From: Haliea sp.
Lineage (GTDB): Bacteria > Pseudomonadota > Gammaproteobacteria > Pseudomonadales > Halieaceae
Assembly: GCA_024642245.1 (NCBI GenBank)
Contig: JAHEBM010000002.1
Span: forward strand, 62,001 to 126,000
Length of the DNA: 64,000 nucleotides
Direction of reading: 5' to 3'
Under the pieces are notes generated by a model. It had not been told where the DNA came from. It saw only the letters and a list, made by a program, of their open reading frames with translations, and did not search any database. Position 1 is the first letter of the stretch. Each line of letters starts with the position of its first letter. Below, piece after piece: positions 36,660-45,812 of this stretch. A program made the translations under genes and the position numbers.

Positions 36660-37621
36660 TGGCAGCCGTGCAAGGGGATGTCCTGGCGCTCTCCGGGGGG
36701 GTTGGCGGGGCCAAGCTGGCACTGGGCCTGGCGGATGTGCTTGCCCCGGGTCGACTTCACGTACTGGTCAATACGGCGGATGATTTCCGGCACCTGGGGC
36801 TTTATATATGCCCCGATATCGATACCTTGCTGTATACCCTGTCGGGGCGCGCCAACTCGACGCTGGGGTGGGGGCTGGAAGGGGAGACCTGGCAGACCAT
36901 GAGCGCGCTGGAACAACTGGGAGCCGATGCCTGGTTCAGGCTGGGTGACCGGGATATGGCGACTCACCTGTGGCGCACCGAGCAGTTGGCCGGGGGAATG
37001 CGACTTACCGCTTTTACCGCTTTGCTGGCCGAGCGCCTGTCCGTCAGCAGCCATATTCACCCGATGACAAATGACCGGGTCCGCACTATCGTGCATACCG
37101 ACAGCGGCGACCTCCCTTTCCAGCACTATTTTGTCCGTGACCAGTGTAAACCTGCGGTGACCGGCTTCAGTTTCGACGGTATTTCCGCCGCTCATCCCAA
37201 CCGGGATGTCATGCGCCTGCTGCAGCAGAAGGCGTTCGCGCAGGTGCTGATCTGTCCCTCCAACCCGTTCGTGAGCATAGACCCCATACTGCAATTGCCG
37301 GGCCTGTGGCTTGCCCTGCGGGAAAGCCCCGCCCCCGTGGTGGTGGTGTCACCCATCGTCGCCGGACTCGCCCTGAAGGGGCCGGCCGCCAAGATGATGG
37401 CGGAACTTGGAATGGTGTCTTCCGCGCTGGAAGTTGCCCGTCATTACAGCCAGCGCTACCCCGGGCTCATGGACTGCTTCGTGATCGACGAAAGTGACGC
37501 TACACTTGCCGGGGCTATTCGGGAGCTGGGGGTTGAGGTGGCCATTACATCGACGGTTATGAAGAGCAGGGCCGACAAGCAGGACCTTGCCCGTTTCGCA
37601 CTGGGTTTGCGCGGGAGCTGA
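36659..37621 (+). CDS. cofD: 2-phospho-L-lactate (or related) transferase
   Basis: 320 aa CofD/FbiA family. It opens LALSGGVGGAKLALGLADVL, the diagnostic phosphate-binding motif, then VNTADDFRHLGLYICPDIDTL. CofD joins the nucleotide-activated phospho-acid to the deazaflavin FO, making F420-0 (or the dehydro form). It starts by TGATG overlap with cofE and ends 5 bases before cofC. Confidence 0.95.
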   Translation: MAAVQGDVLALSGGVGGAKLALGLADVLAPGRLHVLVNTADDFRHLGLYICPDIDTLLYTLSGRANSTLGWGLEGETWQTMSALEQLGADAWFRLGDRDMATHLWRTEQLAGGMRLTAFTALLAERLSVSSHIHPMTNDRVRTIVHTDSGDLPFQHYFVRDQCKPAVTGFSFDGISAAHPNRDVMRLLQQKAFAQVLICPSNPFVSIDPILQLPGLWLALRESPAPVVVVSPIVAGLALKGPAAKMMAELGMVSSALEVARHYSQRYPGLMDCFVIDESDATLAGAIRELGVEVAITSTVMKSRADKQDLARFALGLRGS

Positions 37622-37626
37622 CGGCA

Positions 37627-38349
37627 GTGACACAGGCATTGGTACCCTTGAAAGACCTGGTGCGGGCAAAAACCCGCCTCGCCGGCCTGCTGAGCCCATC
37701 GGAACGACGCGCGCTGGCCCAGGCAATGGTGGAAGACGTGCTGGCCGTGCTGGCCGCCCACCCGGGAATCGAGCGCACAACGCTCGTTTCGGATGACCCC
37801 TGCGCCTATCTCCTGGCCGCGCGGTACGGCGCCGGTCACTGGCTGGAGAGCGAGCTGGGATGCACCGGGCTGAATGGGGTAGTCAGTCGCGCCGCCGACA
37901 GGCTGCTGGCCGAGGGCGCCGGGTCTGTACTGGTATTACATGCGGACCTGCCCCTGCTCACAGCAGCGGATATCAGCGCTGTGCTCAGCGCTGCACGCGA
38001 CGGCAGCAAACTGGTCATTGGCAGCGACCGCCATGGCGTGGGCACCAACCTGTTGTGTTTTGGTGGTGCTACTGCCCCGACGTTTTCTTTTGGCGAAAAC
38101 AGTTGCGAGCGTCACCTGGCTGCCGCACGGGCGCGGGGTATACCGGTGACAGTGCTGCGCAGCCGGGGCATCGGGCTGGACCTGGATGAACCGCGGGACC
38201 TGCGGGCCCTGTTGCAGAACCTCGATGGGTTGAGCCGGTCACAGACTGCCCACTTCCTGGAACAGGCGGGCCTGGGCTCACGCATCAGCCTGGCGCTGGC
38301 GTCGCTGGAGCCGGGCGAATCGTCCCTGGACACAGGGGAGGTCCGCTGA
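37627..38349 (+). CDS. cofC: Phospholactate-type guanylyltransferase
   Basis: 240 aa nucleotidyltransferase of the CofC/FbiD family. The opening ALVPLKDLVRAKTRLAGLLS and ADLPLLTAADI are family hallmarks. It activates 2-phospholactate, phosphoenolpyruvate or 3-phosphoglycerate with GTP; the substrate cannot be decided from motif inspection. It uses a GTG start. The C-terminal 35 residues (SRSQTAHFLEQAG...) extend beyond the usual domain. Its stop overlaps the fbiC start (TGATG). Confidence 0.9.
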   Translation: MTQALVPLKDLVRAKTRLAGLLSPSERRALAQAMVEDVLAVLAAHPGIERTTLVSDDPCAYLLAARYGAGHWLESELGCTGLNGVVSRAADRLLAEGAGSVLVLHADLPLLTAADISAVLSAARDGSKLVIGSDRHGVGTNLLCFGGATAPTFSFGENSCERHLAAARARGIPVTVLRSRGIGLDLDEPRDLRALLQNLDGLSRSQTAHFLEQAGLGSRISLALASLEPGESSLDTGEVR

Positions 38350-40874
38350 TGGCGCATTGGGAAGTACTGCGTGCCGATCTGCTGGCGGGGCGCCATCTCA
38401 CGCGTGAGCAGGCACTGGCCCTGGCCGAGATCCCCGAGACGCACGCGCTCGCCACCGTGGCCGGCGAGCTGCGCGACCGGGGTTTTGGCGCCGTGGTAAC
38501 TTACTCGCGCAAGGTATTTATCCCGCTGACTCACCTGTGCCGCGACGTCTGCCATTACTGCACCTTTGCCCGGACACCGAAAAAAATCGGGCAGCCGTTC
38601 ATGGATGTTGAGCAGGTGCTGGAGCTGTGCCGCGAGGGCGCGCGTCTGGGTTGCCAGGAAGCGCTGTTTACCCTGGGGGAGAAACCTGAGTTGCGCTACA
38701 GCGCGGCGCGGCGCGCGCTGGCCGACCTGGGTTTTGCCGACACCCTGTCCTACCTGCGGTATGTGGCGTCGCGCGTGCTGGCTGAAACCGGCTTGTTGCC
38801 CCATATCAATGCGGGTTGCATGACCGCCGCGGAGATCGCCGGCCTGCGCCAGGTAAGCGCCTCGATGGGTATAATGCTGGAGTCCGCCTCCGACCGCCTG
38901 TGTGAAAAAGGTATGCCGCACTACGGTTCACCGGACAAGAATCCCGCCGCGCGCCTGCAAACGCTGGAACTGGCGGGCCAGGCGGCAGTACCGTTCACTT
39001 CCGGCATCCTTATCGGTATAGGTGAGACCCGGCGAGAGCGTGTGGAGTCCCTGCTTGCACTGCGGGAAGTGCATGCGCGTCATGGTCACCTGCAGGAAGT
39101 GATCGTGCAGAACTTCCGGGCCAAGCCCGGTACACTGATGGCGTCGTCCCCCGAACCAGACCTCAACGAGTTGCTGTGGACCATCGCCGTGGCTCGCCTG
39201 GTCTTCGGCCCCCACATGAGTATCCAGGCACCCCCCAATCTCAGCCCGGGTGTATTGCCGCAACTGGTCGCGGCCGGTATCAACGACTGGGGCGGCGTGT
39301 CTCCGCTGACGCCCGACCATGTCAACCCCGAGGCACCCTGGCCACACCTGGACAAGCTGGCACTGGAGACGGCCGCCGCAGGGAAGTTCCTCGATCAGCG
39401 GCTTACGGTCTACCCCGCCTACGCCAGCGACGCGGAGCGTTGGCTGGACCCGGCGGTGCGCACCGCGGTGCTGCGCCACAGCGACAGCATGGGGTTTGCC
39501 CGGCGCGACGCGTGGGTGCCGGGTGAGGAGGGCGCAATTCCGCCTGTGGAGGCGCAATTGCTGCGCCTTGATCCATCGCCAGATTCCGTATCGCCGGAAA
39601 TCACGGCGATTGTCGATGCCTGTAGCGCGCAGGCCGATGTGAGCGAGGCGGATATTGCGCGCCTGTTTGAGGCCAGGGGCGCGGATTTCGCCTTTGTCGT
39701 GCGCAGGGCCGACCAGTTGCGCAGGCAGGTCAATGGCGACACGGTGAGCTACGTTGTCAACCGCAATATCAATTACACCAACGTATGCTATTTCAAGTGC
39801 CAGTTCTGCGCATTTTCCAAGGGAAAGCACAGCGAGGACCTGCGTGGCCGCCCCTACGATATCAGCGGTGAGGACATTGCGGGGCGTTGTCGCGAGGCCT
39901 GGCACCGGGGTGCGACAGAAGTTTGCATGCAGGGAGGAATTCACCCGGATTACACGGGCCAGACCTACCTCGATATTCTGCACACGGTTCACGCCGCGAC
40001 ACCCGGTATGCATGTCCATGCCTTTTCTCCATTGGAAGTGTCACAGGGTGCGGCGACCCTCGGTGTGGACATCGAAAGTTTCCTTCGCCAGCTCAAGGAG
40101 GCCGGCTTGAACACCTTGCCCGGTACCGCGGCGGAGGTGTTGCACGACGAGGTGCGCGCGCGGCTGTGCCCGGACAAGCTGGACACCGCCCGGTGGCTGG
40201 AGGTGATGGAGACGGCCCACCGCGTTGGCCTGCCGACCACAGCGACCATCATGTACGGCCACATCGACCTGCCCCGTCACTGGGCACGGCACCTGCGACT
40301 TATTCGCGACCTGCAGCGGCGGACAGGCGGCTTCACCGAGTTTGTGCCCCTGCCCTTTGTGCACATGGAAGCGCCCATGTATCTCAAGGGTAATGCCCGG
40401 CGTGGCCCCACTTTCCGGGAGGCGGTGTTGATGCACGCGGTGGCGCGTGTGGTGCTGCATGGCCTGATCGACAATATCCAGGCTTCCTGGGTGAAAATGG
40501 GCGAGCAGGGCGTGGCCGCGTGCCTCGCCGCCGGCGTGAACGACCTTGGCGGTACGCTCATGAATGAGAGCATTACCCGGGCCGCGGGCTCCGGCCACGG
40601 CCAGGAATGGGAGCCGGCCTTCATGGAGCGGCAGATACTCGCCGCCGGCCGGGTGCCGCGCATGCGGACCACCCTTTACGCCGATGCGGGATCCCAGCGG
40701 CGCCAGGCAGCGTTTAATGCCTCGCCGCTGGCGCCAGTGGAGAACGCCGGGGCCGGCAAGCGGGAACGCTCGAAGCGCCTGGTGCCGCTGGAAGCCGTGC
40801 GCTGGTTGTCCGGGCAGCAGGAACCCGAGAACCTGGTCTATGAACAGGTTATCCTGATGGCGGCCTGTAACTGA
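38349..40874 (+). CDS. fbiC: FO synthase (CofG-CofH fusion)
   Basis: 841 aa fusion of two radical SAM enzymes that make the deazaflavin FO from tyrosine and the flavin precursor. The CofG half (about 50-380) carries CRDVCHYCTFA; the CofH half (about 450-830) carries CYFKCQFCAFSKG. Both have the CxxxCxxC cluster. Signature segments GVSPLTPDHVNPEAPWP and MQGGIHPDYTG support each half. This bacterial fused form is like actinobacterial FbiC, rather than the separate CofG and CofH of methanogens and some bacteria. It ends the F420 operon, 16 bases before ung. Confidence 0.96.
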   Translation: MAHWEVLRADLLAGRHLTREQALALAEIPETHALATVAGELRDRGFGAVVTYSRKVFIPLTHLCRDVCHYCTFARTPKKIGQPFMDVEQVLELCREGARLGCQEALFTLGEKPELRYSAARRALADLGFADTLSYLRYVASRVLAETGLLPHINAGCMTAAEIAGLRQVSASMGIMLESASDRLCEKGMPHYGSPDKNPAARLQTLELAGQAAVPFTSGILIGIGETRRERVESLLALREVHARHGHLQEVIVQNFRAKPGTLMASSPEPDLNELLWTIAVARLVFGPHMSIQAPPNLSPGVLPQLVAAGINDWGGVSPLTPDHVNPEAPWPHLDKLALETAAAGKFLDQRLTVYPAYASDAERWLDPAVRTAVLRHSDSMGFARRDAWVPGEEGAIPPVEAQLLRLDPSPDSVSPEITAIVDACSAQADVSEADIARLFEARGADFAFVVRRADQLRRQVNGDTVSYVVNRNINYTNVCYFKCQFCAFSKGKHSEDLRGRPYDISGEDIAGRCREAWHRGATEVCMQGGIHPDYTGQTYLDILHTVHAATPGMHVHAFSPLEVSQGAATLGVDIESFLRQLKEAGLNTLPGTAAEVLHDEVRARLCPDKLDTARWLEVMETAHRVGLPTTATIMYGHIDLPRHWARHLRLIRDLQRRTGGFTEFVPLPFVHMEAPMYLKGNARRGPTFREAVLMHAVARVVLHGLIDNIQASWVKMGEQGVAACLAAGVNDLGGTLMNESITRAAGSGHGQEWEPAFMERQILAAGRVPRMRTTLYADAGSQRRQAAFNASPLAPVENAGAGKRERSKRLVPLEAVRWLSGQQEPENLVYEQVILMAACN

Positions 40875-40890
40875 ACCGGGGCAGGGGGGT

Positions 40891-41580
40891 ATGAGCAGGT
40901 CAGTGCAATTGGAGCACAGCTGGCTGGCGCGATTGGCGCCGGAGTTTGAAAAGCCCTACATGGATAAGCTGCGTTCTTTCCTGCTGGCAGAAAAAAGAGC
41001 CGGCAAACAGGTTTTTCCGGCAAGCCAGGAGATTTTCAATGCCTTTGCCCACGCGCCCCTGCAGCAGGTCAAGGTGGTGATTCTCGGGCAGGACCCCTAC
41101 CACGGCCCCGGGCAGGCTCACGGCCTGTGCTTTTCGGTCCGGCCCGGCGTGAAAGTGCCGCCGTCACTGCAGAATATTTTCAGGGAAATCGAGTCCGAGC
41201 TGGGTCACCCCGTCCCGGCCCATGGACACCTGGCGGCCTGGGCCGACCAGGGTGTACTGCTGCTGAACAGCGTGTTATCGGTCGAGTGCGGGCGGGCCGC
41301 CTCGCACCAGGGCAAGGGATGGGAGACCTTCACGGACCGCGTCATCGAGGTCATCAACCGCGAGTGCGAACATGTCGTGTTCATGCTCTGGGGCAGCTAT
41401 GCCCAGCGCAAGGGTGCGATTATCGACAGGCACCGGCACTGCGTGCTTAGCGCCCCGCACCCGTCTCCACTGAGTGCCCACCGCGGTTTTTTCGGGTGCG
41501 GGCATTTCAAGGCGGCCAATGAATACCTCCAGGCACACGGCAGGACACCGATAGACTGGAGCTTGCCGACAAAGGCCTGA
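40891..41580 (+). CDS. ung: Uracil-DNA glycosylase
   Basis: 229 aa family 1 UDG that removes uracil from DNA. GQDPYHGPGQAHGLCFSV contains the catalytic Asp, and HPSPLSAHRGF carries the catalytic His and leucine wedge. The start is 16 bases after fbiC, so it may be read through from the F420 operon. It converges on ygfZ with only 6 bases between stops. Confidence 0.97.
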   Translation: MSRSVQLEHSWLARLAPEFEKPYMDKLRSFLLAEKRAGKQVFPASQEIFNAFAHAPLQQVKVVILGQDPYHGPGQAHGLCFSVRPGVKVPPSLQNIFREIESELGHPVPAHGHLAAWADQGVLLLNSVLSVECGRAASHQGKGWETFTDRVIEVINRECEHVVFMLWGSYAQRKGAIIDRHRHCVLSAPHPSPLSAHRGFFGCGHFKAANEYLQAHGRTPIDWSLPTKA

Positions 41581-41586
41581 GCCGGA

Positions 41587-42537
41587 CTATTTTTCGGGGA
41601 TGCGGTAGGGCATCTGGCCCGTGTGCAACCTTGGGCCGTCGGCGCTTGCCGCGTGTAATCCGGCATCTACTCCCGCGGCCGTTGCCGTCACCAGCATGAG
41701 CAATCCGCCGCGCGCAGACGCCACGGCATTGATAACGTTGCCGACTGACTGGGCTGCGCCGGGGCTGTAGAGAGAATCACCACTGACCGGATGCGCCCCC
41801 GCCTGCATGTCCGCCGCCGCCAGTTCAGCCAGGTAGAGGCGACGCTTCGGTTTGCCGCGGTAATGCATGCGGGCGACAACTTCCTGCCCGGTGTAGCAGC
41901 CCTTATTGAAGCTGATATGCCCGGTAACGTCGTAATTCAGCATCTGGGGAATGTATTCTCCGGTAGTGGAAGCCTCGATGCGGGCGGTGCCGGCGGCAAT
42001 CTGCAGGGCCTGCCAGGCTGTTTCCCCAGCGTCCGTGGCCAGCTCCCGCAGCCGCTCCAGCGCACTGCCTGCACGGGCTGGCTCCAGGTGACATTCGAAC
42101 TGCTCTGCCGCCTCGTCCAGTTGCACCAGGGTAAATCCTGGGCCGGAGCAGGCGCGGTATTTACCTCCCGGCACGGCGCCGAACACCCCCTCCAGTACCC
42201 GGGCGGCTGTCGCTCCCCAGCAGGCGATGATTTGCCAGTCCTCGCGCTCCGAATCCAGTCGTGCCCTGGAAAACACGATGTATTTTCCCAGCACGGCGGC
42301 GCTTGATGCCCGGATGTCCCGGCGCATTCTCAGCGCCAGGTGCTCCTCGGCGAGCATGGTCAGGAGGAAATCGCATACCACTCTGCCCTGGGCAGTACAG
42401 TAGGCGCCGGGCAGGGCCGTATGCGCATCCAGCTTTCGTGTGTCGCAGGTGACCTGGCCCTGAAGGAATGACAGGGCAGCAGGTCCCTGCAGGTGCAGCA
42501 GGGCGTCCTGCTCCACAATGGTGTAGTAACAGCTCAA
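41587..42537 (-). CDS. ygfZ: Folate-binding protein YgfZ
   Basis: 316 aa GcvT-like folate-binding protein that supports iron-sulfur enzymes. The signature KGCYTGQEVVARMHYRGKPKR with its conserved Cys is present. It lies divergent from sdhE, the common gammaproteobacterial arrangement (ygfZ/sdhE-ygfX). Confidence 0.95.
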   Translation of the reverse strand: MSCYYTIVEQDALLHLQGPAALSFLQGQVTCDTRKLDAHTALPGAYCTAQGRVVCDFLLTMLAEEHLALRMRRDIRASSAAVLGKYIVFSRARLDSEREDWQIIACWGATAARVLEGVFGAVPGGKYRACSGPGFTLVQLDEAAEQFECHLEPARAGSALERLRELATDAGETAWQALQIAAGTARIEASTTGEYIPQMLNYDVTGHISFNKGCYTGQEVVARMHYRGKPKRRLYLAELAAADMQAGAHPVSGDSLYSPGAAQSVGNVINAVASARGGLLMLVTATAAGVDAGLHAASADGPRLHTGQMPYRIPEK

Positions 42538-42638
42538 AGTTGCCTACCTGACAATGTGAGTGAATCATCATAGGGCCTTGCGCCCGGGCTGTCAGCACCC
42601 ACCTTTGCAGGTGCCGGGCGGTTGACTGCTTTTGGCTA

Positions 42639-42644
42639 TATAAT
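42639..42644 (+). promoter_or_regulatory. Likely -10 element for sdhE
   Basis: A TATAAT at 42639-42644 predicts a start near 42651. That makes the ORF track ATG (42653) nearly leaderless and supports the ATG at 42674. The only TTGACT nearby (42622) has an 11-base spacer, too short to be its -35. Confidence 0.4.
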
Positions 42645-42673
42645 GCCCGGCTTTGATGATGATTGAGAAATTT

Positions 42674-42949
42674 ATGACTGGCAGAGTATCGGACGAGGAA
42701 ATCAATCGCATGCGCTGGGCCAGCAGGCGCGGCATGCTTGAGCTTGATCTCGTGCTGGAACCTTTTGTGATGGCCCGCTATGCCGGGCTGGACGAACTCG
42801 ACCGCAGGCGGTTCCAGCAACTTATGCGCTGTGAGGACCAGGACCTTTTCGCCTGGTTCATGCAGCGGGAAAGACCCGACGATGAGGAACTTGGCGCCAT
42901 TGTCAGAAAGGTACTCGACTTCACCCTCACTGCGCCTGACAGTCGGTAA
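42674..42949 (+). CDS. sdhE: Succinate dehydrogenase flavinylation factor SdhE
   Basis: 91 aa with the SdhE/CptB fold. The RRGMLELDLVLEPF motif contains the conserved RGxxE used in covalent attachment of FAD to SdhA. It begins MTGRVSDEEINRMRW. The ORF track start seven codons earlier has no binding site. The next gene, ygfX, overlaps its 3' end, matching the cptBA pair. Confidence 0.92.
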   Translation: MTGRVSDEEINRMRWASRRGMLELDLVLEPFVMARYAGLDELDRRRFQQLMRCEDQDLFAWFMQRERPDDEELGAIVRKVLDFTLTAPDSR

Positions 42950-43325
42950 ATCTGCTATTTGTGGCGTACTGCATGGCCTGCTGTGCACGCTCGCCGCAAC
43001 CAGCCTTTTTACATTATCCCAGCGAGGCTACCCACTGTCGGGCCTGTTGTTGCTGCCGGTCGTCGGGCTGTGCTGTCGGCAACTGGTGCGGCAGCCAATG
43101 GCCGGACTCGTGGTTTGCTGGCACCGCGGGGTCTGGACCCTCGAGCAGAACGGGAAATGCCGGGCTGTCACCATCCTTGCGGGCAGCACTTTCCTGCCGT
43201 GGCTTATTTACCTGGCCTGGCGTGACTGCGCCGGTCAGGGCAGTGGGGCAGTTTTCCTGTTTGCCGACAGTGCGCCGGCGGATGATCTACGACGCCTGCG
43301 CGTGCGCCTCACCCTTGAGCGGTGA
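42882..43325 (+). CDS. ygfX: YgfX-like membrane protein (CptA family)
   Basis: 147 aa if started at the ATG 42882, overlapping sdhE by 68 bases. Two membrane helices ([20 protein letters not shown] and [16 protein letters not shown]) precede a soluble domain ending [14 protein letters not shown], typical of YgfX. No perfect ribosome binding site is visible and the start is uncertain. The related CptA of E. coli has been reported as a toxin with SdhE (CptB) as partner. Its 3' end overlaps the convergent nadB by 39 bases. Confidence 0.75.
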   Translation: MRNLAPLSERYSTSPSLRLTVGKSAICGVLHGLLCTLAATSLFTLSQRGYPLSGLLLLPVVGLCCRQLVRQPMAGLVVCWHRGVWTLEQNGKCRAVTILAGSTFLPWLIYLAWRDCAGQGSGAVFLFADSAPADDLRRLRVRLTLER

Positions 43326-44909
43326 GTTTGGCGGCACCAGTACCGTGTCGACAGCCTCGGGCAGCTGTTGGGGATAATCCAGCGTGTAATGCAGGCCCCG
43401 GCTCTCCTTGCGTGAAATGGCGCAGCGAATCATCAGCTCGGCGACCATGGCCAGGTTGCGCAGCTCAAGCAGGTCATTTCCGACCTTGTAATTGCCGTAG
43501 TACTCGGCTATCTCAGCCTGCAGCAACTGCACCCTGTGCAGGGCTCGTTGCAAACGCTTGTTGGTTCTGACGATGCCAACGTAATCCCACATGAAGCGGC
43601 GCAGTTCGTCCCAGTTATGTGAGATCACCACGTCTTCATCAGAGTCCGTGACCTGGCTCTCGTCCCAGGCGGGTGTCGGCGCCGGCGCAGCTACCGAGGC
43701 CAGCGTGCCGGCGATATCGCCGGCGGCGGATTCGGCATAAACGATGCATTCGAGCAGCGAGTTGCTGGCCATTCGATTGGCCCCGTGCAGACCGGTGCAC
43801 GATGTTTCACCGATGGCGTAGAGACCGGCGCGGTCAGTGCGACCGCGGGTGTCCACTACTACTCCGCCACAGGTGTAATGCGCTGCCGGTACAACAGGTA
43901 TCGGTTCGGCTCCTATATCGATGCCGAATTCCGCGCAGCGGGCCATGATCGTGGGAAAGTGGCTCTGTATAAATTCACGTGGCTTGTGGGAGATGTCGAG
44001 AAATACGCAGTCGGCACCCAGTCGCTTCATCTCGTGATCGATCGCCCGGGCGACGATATCCCGCGGGGCAAGCTCTCCTCTGGCATCAAACCGGTCCATG
44101 AAACGGGTGCCATCGGGCAATAACAGCCGACCACCCTCGCCGCGAATCGCCTCGGTAATCAGGAAGGATTTTGCCCGCGGGTGGTACAGGCATGTGGGGT
44201 GAAACTGGTTGAACTCCAGGTTGGCCACGCTGCAGCCTGCGCGCCAGGCCATGGCAATTCCGTCGCCGCTGGCACCATCCGGGTTGCTGGTATAGAGATA
44301 GGCCTTGCTGGCACCACCGGTGGCCAGTACCACCGCCCGGGCCTGGAAAAGCTCCACCCGGTCATTTTCACGATCGAGGATGTAGGCCCCCTGGCAGCGG
44401 TTATCTTCCACGACCAGGTCGACGGCGACACGTTGGGGGAACAGCTCGATATTGGCAGCCTGCCGCGCTTTTTCGGTCAGTACCTCGGAGATGGCCCTGC
44501 CGGTGCGGTCTGCTGCGTGGATGATACGGCGGTGGCTGTGGCCGCCCTCCATGGTCAGGTGGAACTCCCGTTGGTCTATGGTGGCCTGGTCCTCGCGCAG
44601 GTCAAAATCCACGCCCTGTGCCACCAGCCATTCCACGCAACGCCGGCTGTTGTTGACGGTAAATTCCACGGCCTCCCGGCGACACAGGCCGCCGCCCGCG
44701 GCGAGGGTATCTTCCACGTGAGAACTTACCGTATCCCGGGTGTGGAGCACCGCGGCCATACCGCCCTGGGCCCAGTAGGTAGAGCCCTCGTTCAGCTGGC
44801 CCTTGCATATCATTGCCACCCGCAGGTGGGACGGCAGGTGCAGGGCCAGGCTCAGCCCGGCCGCGCCGGTGCCGATGATAAGCACGTCGTGTTGGTGTAG
44901 GGTGGCCAT
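43287..44909 (-). CDS. nadB: L-aspartate oxidase
   Basis: 540 aa flavoprotein that oxidises aspartate to iminoaspartate in NAD biosynthesis. FAD-binding [13 protein letters not shown], the catalytic-region [21 protein letters not shown], and [12 protein letters not shown] are typical. It is divergent from rpoE, as in pseudomonads. Confidence 0.97.
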   Translation of the reverse strand: MATLHQHDVLIIGTGAAGLSLALHLPSHLRVAMICKGQLNEGSTYWAQGGMAAVLHTRDTVSSHVEDTLAAGGGLCRREAVEFTVNNSRRCVEWLVAQGVDFDLREDQATIDQREFHLTMEGGHSHRRIIHAADRTGRAISEVLTEKARQAANIELFPQRVAVDLVVEDNRCQGAYILDRENDRVELFQARAVVLATGGASKAYLYTSNPDGASGDGIAMAWRAGCSVANLEFNQFHPTCLYHPRAKSFLITEAIRGEGGRLLLPDGTRFMDRFDARGELAPRDIVARAIDHEMKRLGADCVFLDISHKPREFIQSHFPTIMARCAEFGIDIGAEPIPVVPAAHYTCGGVVVDTRGRTDRAGLYAIGETSCTGLHGANRMASNSLLECIVYAESAAGDIAGTLASVAAPAPTPAWDESQVTDSDEDVVISHNWDELRRFMWDYVGIVRTNKRLQRALHRVQLLQAEIAEYYGNYKVGNDLLELRNLAMVAELMIRCAISRKESRGLHYTLDYPQQLPEAVDTVLVPPNSPLKGEAHAQAS

Positions 44910-45032
44910 AGCGCCCTGTACTTGCCGCTTCAGGAAGTGAATTATATGATGCGGGTCAAAGACTTAGCTTTTGCCACATCGCTGCACGCGAGTATATACG
45001 AGCTCGCGACAAATAAGGAAACACCCCGTTGC

Positions 45033-45060
45033 GGAACTTTATCGGTCCATGTCCCTCCCA
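45033..45060 (+). promoter_or_regulatory. Sigma-E-type promoter, upstream copy
   Basis: GGAACTT (45033-45039), a 16-base spacer and TCCCA (45056-45060). The -35 is perfect for an ECF sigma-E/AlgU promoter; the -10 is weaker. It lies 140 bases before rpoE, consistent with autoregulation. Confidence 0.5.
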
Positions 45061-45085
45061 TCGACGGCAATTTTGCTCTTGTGGA

Positions 45086-45112
45086 GAACTTGCGGCGTTT
45101 TCTGTGGTCTAC
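45086..45112 (+). promoter_or_regulatory. Sigma-E-type promoter, proximal copy
   Basis: GAACTT (45086-45091), a 16-base spacer and TCTAC (45108-45112). Both halves resemble sigma-E/AlgU consensus (GAACTT and TCTAA). Together with the copy 53 bases upstream it suggests tandem self-activated promoters for the rpoE operon. Confidence 0.6.
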
Positions 45113-45174
45113 TCCAGCACGGGTCGGGTTTCCGGCGGGGCAGTGATGTCGTGGACTAGGGAGGGGTGCAGGGC

Positions 45175-45756
45175 GTGACTGCCGTAGTGACGGACCAGCA
45201 GCTTGTTGCCAGGGTAAAAAAAGGCGACACGAGAGCCTTCGACCTGCTGGTGCTGAAGTACCAGCACAGGATTTTTGCCCTGATCAGCAGGTATGTTCAT
45301 GATTCGGATGAGGTGCAGGATGTGGCCCAGGAAGCTTTTATCAAGGCTTACCGTGCACTGCCCAAGTTTCGCGGCGAAAGCGCCTTTTACACGTGGCTTT
45401 ACCGCATCGCGATCAACACGGCCAAGAACTATCTCGTATCCCGCTCGCGGCGTCCACCGGGCTCCGATGTGGAGGTGGAGGATGCCGAATATTATGCCAG
45501 CGGCGCTGCATTGCACGAGATCGAGACCCCCGAGAACGCCCTGTTCGGAGCTGAATTGAAAGAGGTTGTAGAGCGGGCGATCAGGGAGTTGCCGGAAGAT
45601 TTGCGAACTGCGGTAACTTTGCGGGAATTTGATGGTCTCAGTTACGAGGATATTGCCGACATTATGAATTGCCCCGTCGGCACCGTGCGCTCACGAATTT
45701 TTCGCGCGCGTGAGGCGATAGACAGCCAGGTCAGGGAGCAGTTGGATGGCAATTGA
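45175..45756 (+). CDS. rpoE: RNA polymerase sigma-E (AlgU/RpoE)
   Basis: 193 aa ECF sigma factor. Region 2 reads KYQHRIFALISRYVHDSDEVQDVAQEAFIKAYRALP, and region 4 reads GLSYEDIADIMNCPVGTVRSRIFRARE. I prefer the GTG at 45175 (MTAVVTDQQLVARVK) because AGGGAGGGG lies 8 bases before it; the track start at 45166 adds three residues. It controls the envelope-stress regulon and is followed by its anti-sigma factor and RseB. Confidence 0.96.
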   Translation: MTAVVTDQQLVARVKKGDTRAFDLLVLKYQHRIFALISRYVHDSDEVQDVAQEAFIKAYRALPKFRGESAFYTWLYRIAINTAKNYLVSRSRRPPGSDVEVEDAEYYASGAALHEIETPENALFGAELKEVVERAIRELPEDLRTAVTLREFDGLSYEDIADIMNCPVGTVRSRIFRAREAIDSQVREQLDGN

Positions 45757-45812
45757 TCATGCCGCCCTCCAGGCGAGAGCGTGAACGCGCACAGGCGCGA
45801 AGGAAATAGTGT

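Noticed and set aside
42622-42644. TTGACT plus TATAAT as a complete sigma-70 promoter for sdhE
   Set aside because: The spacer is only 11 bases; the -10 alone is kept.
44910-45174. A small RNA or tRNA in the longest gap
   Set aside because: No cloverleaf or strong terminator seen; the region is explained by the two sigma-E-type promoters and the divergent nadB start.
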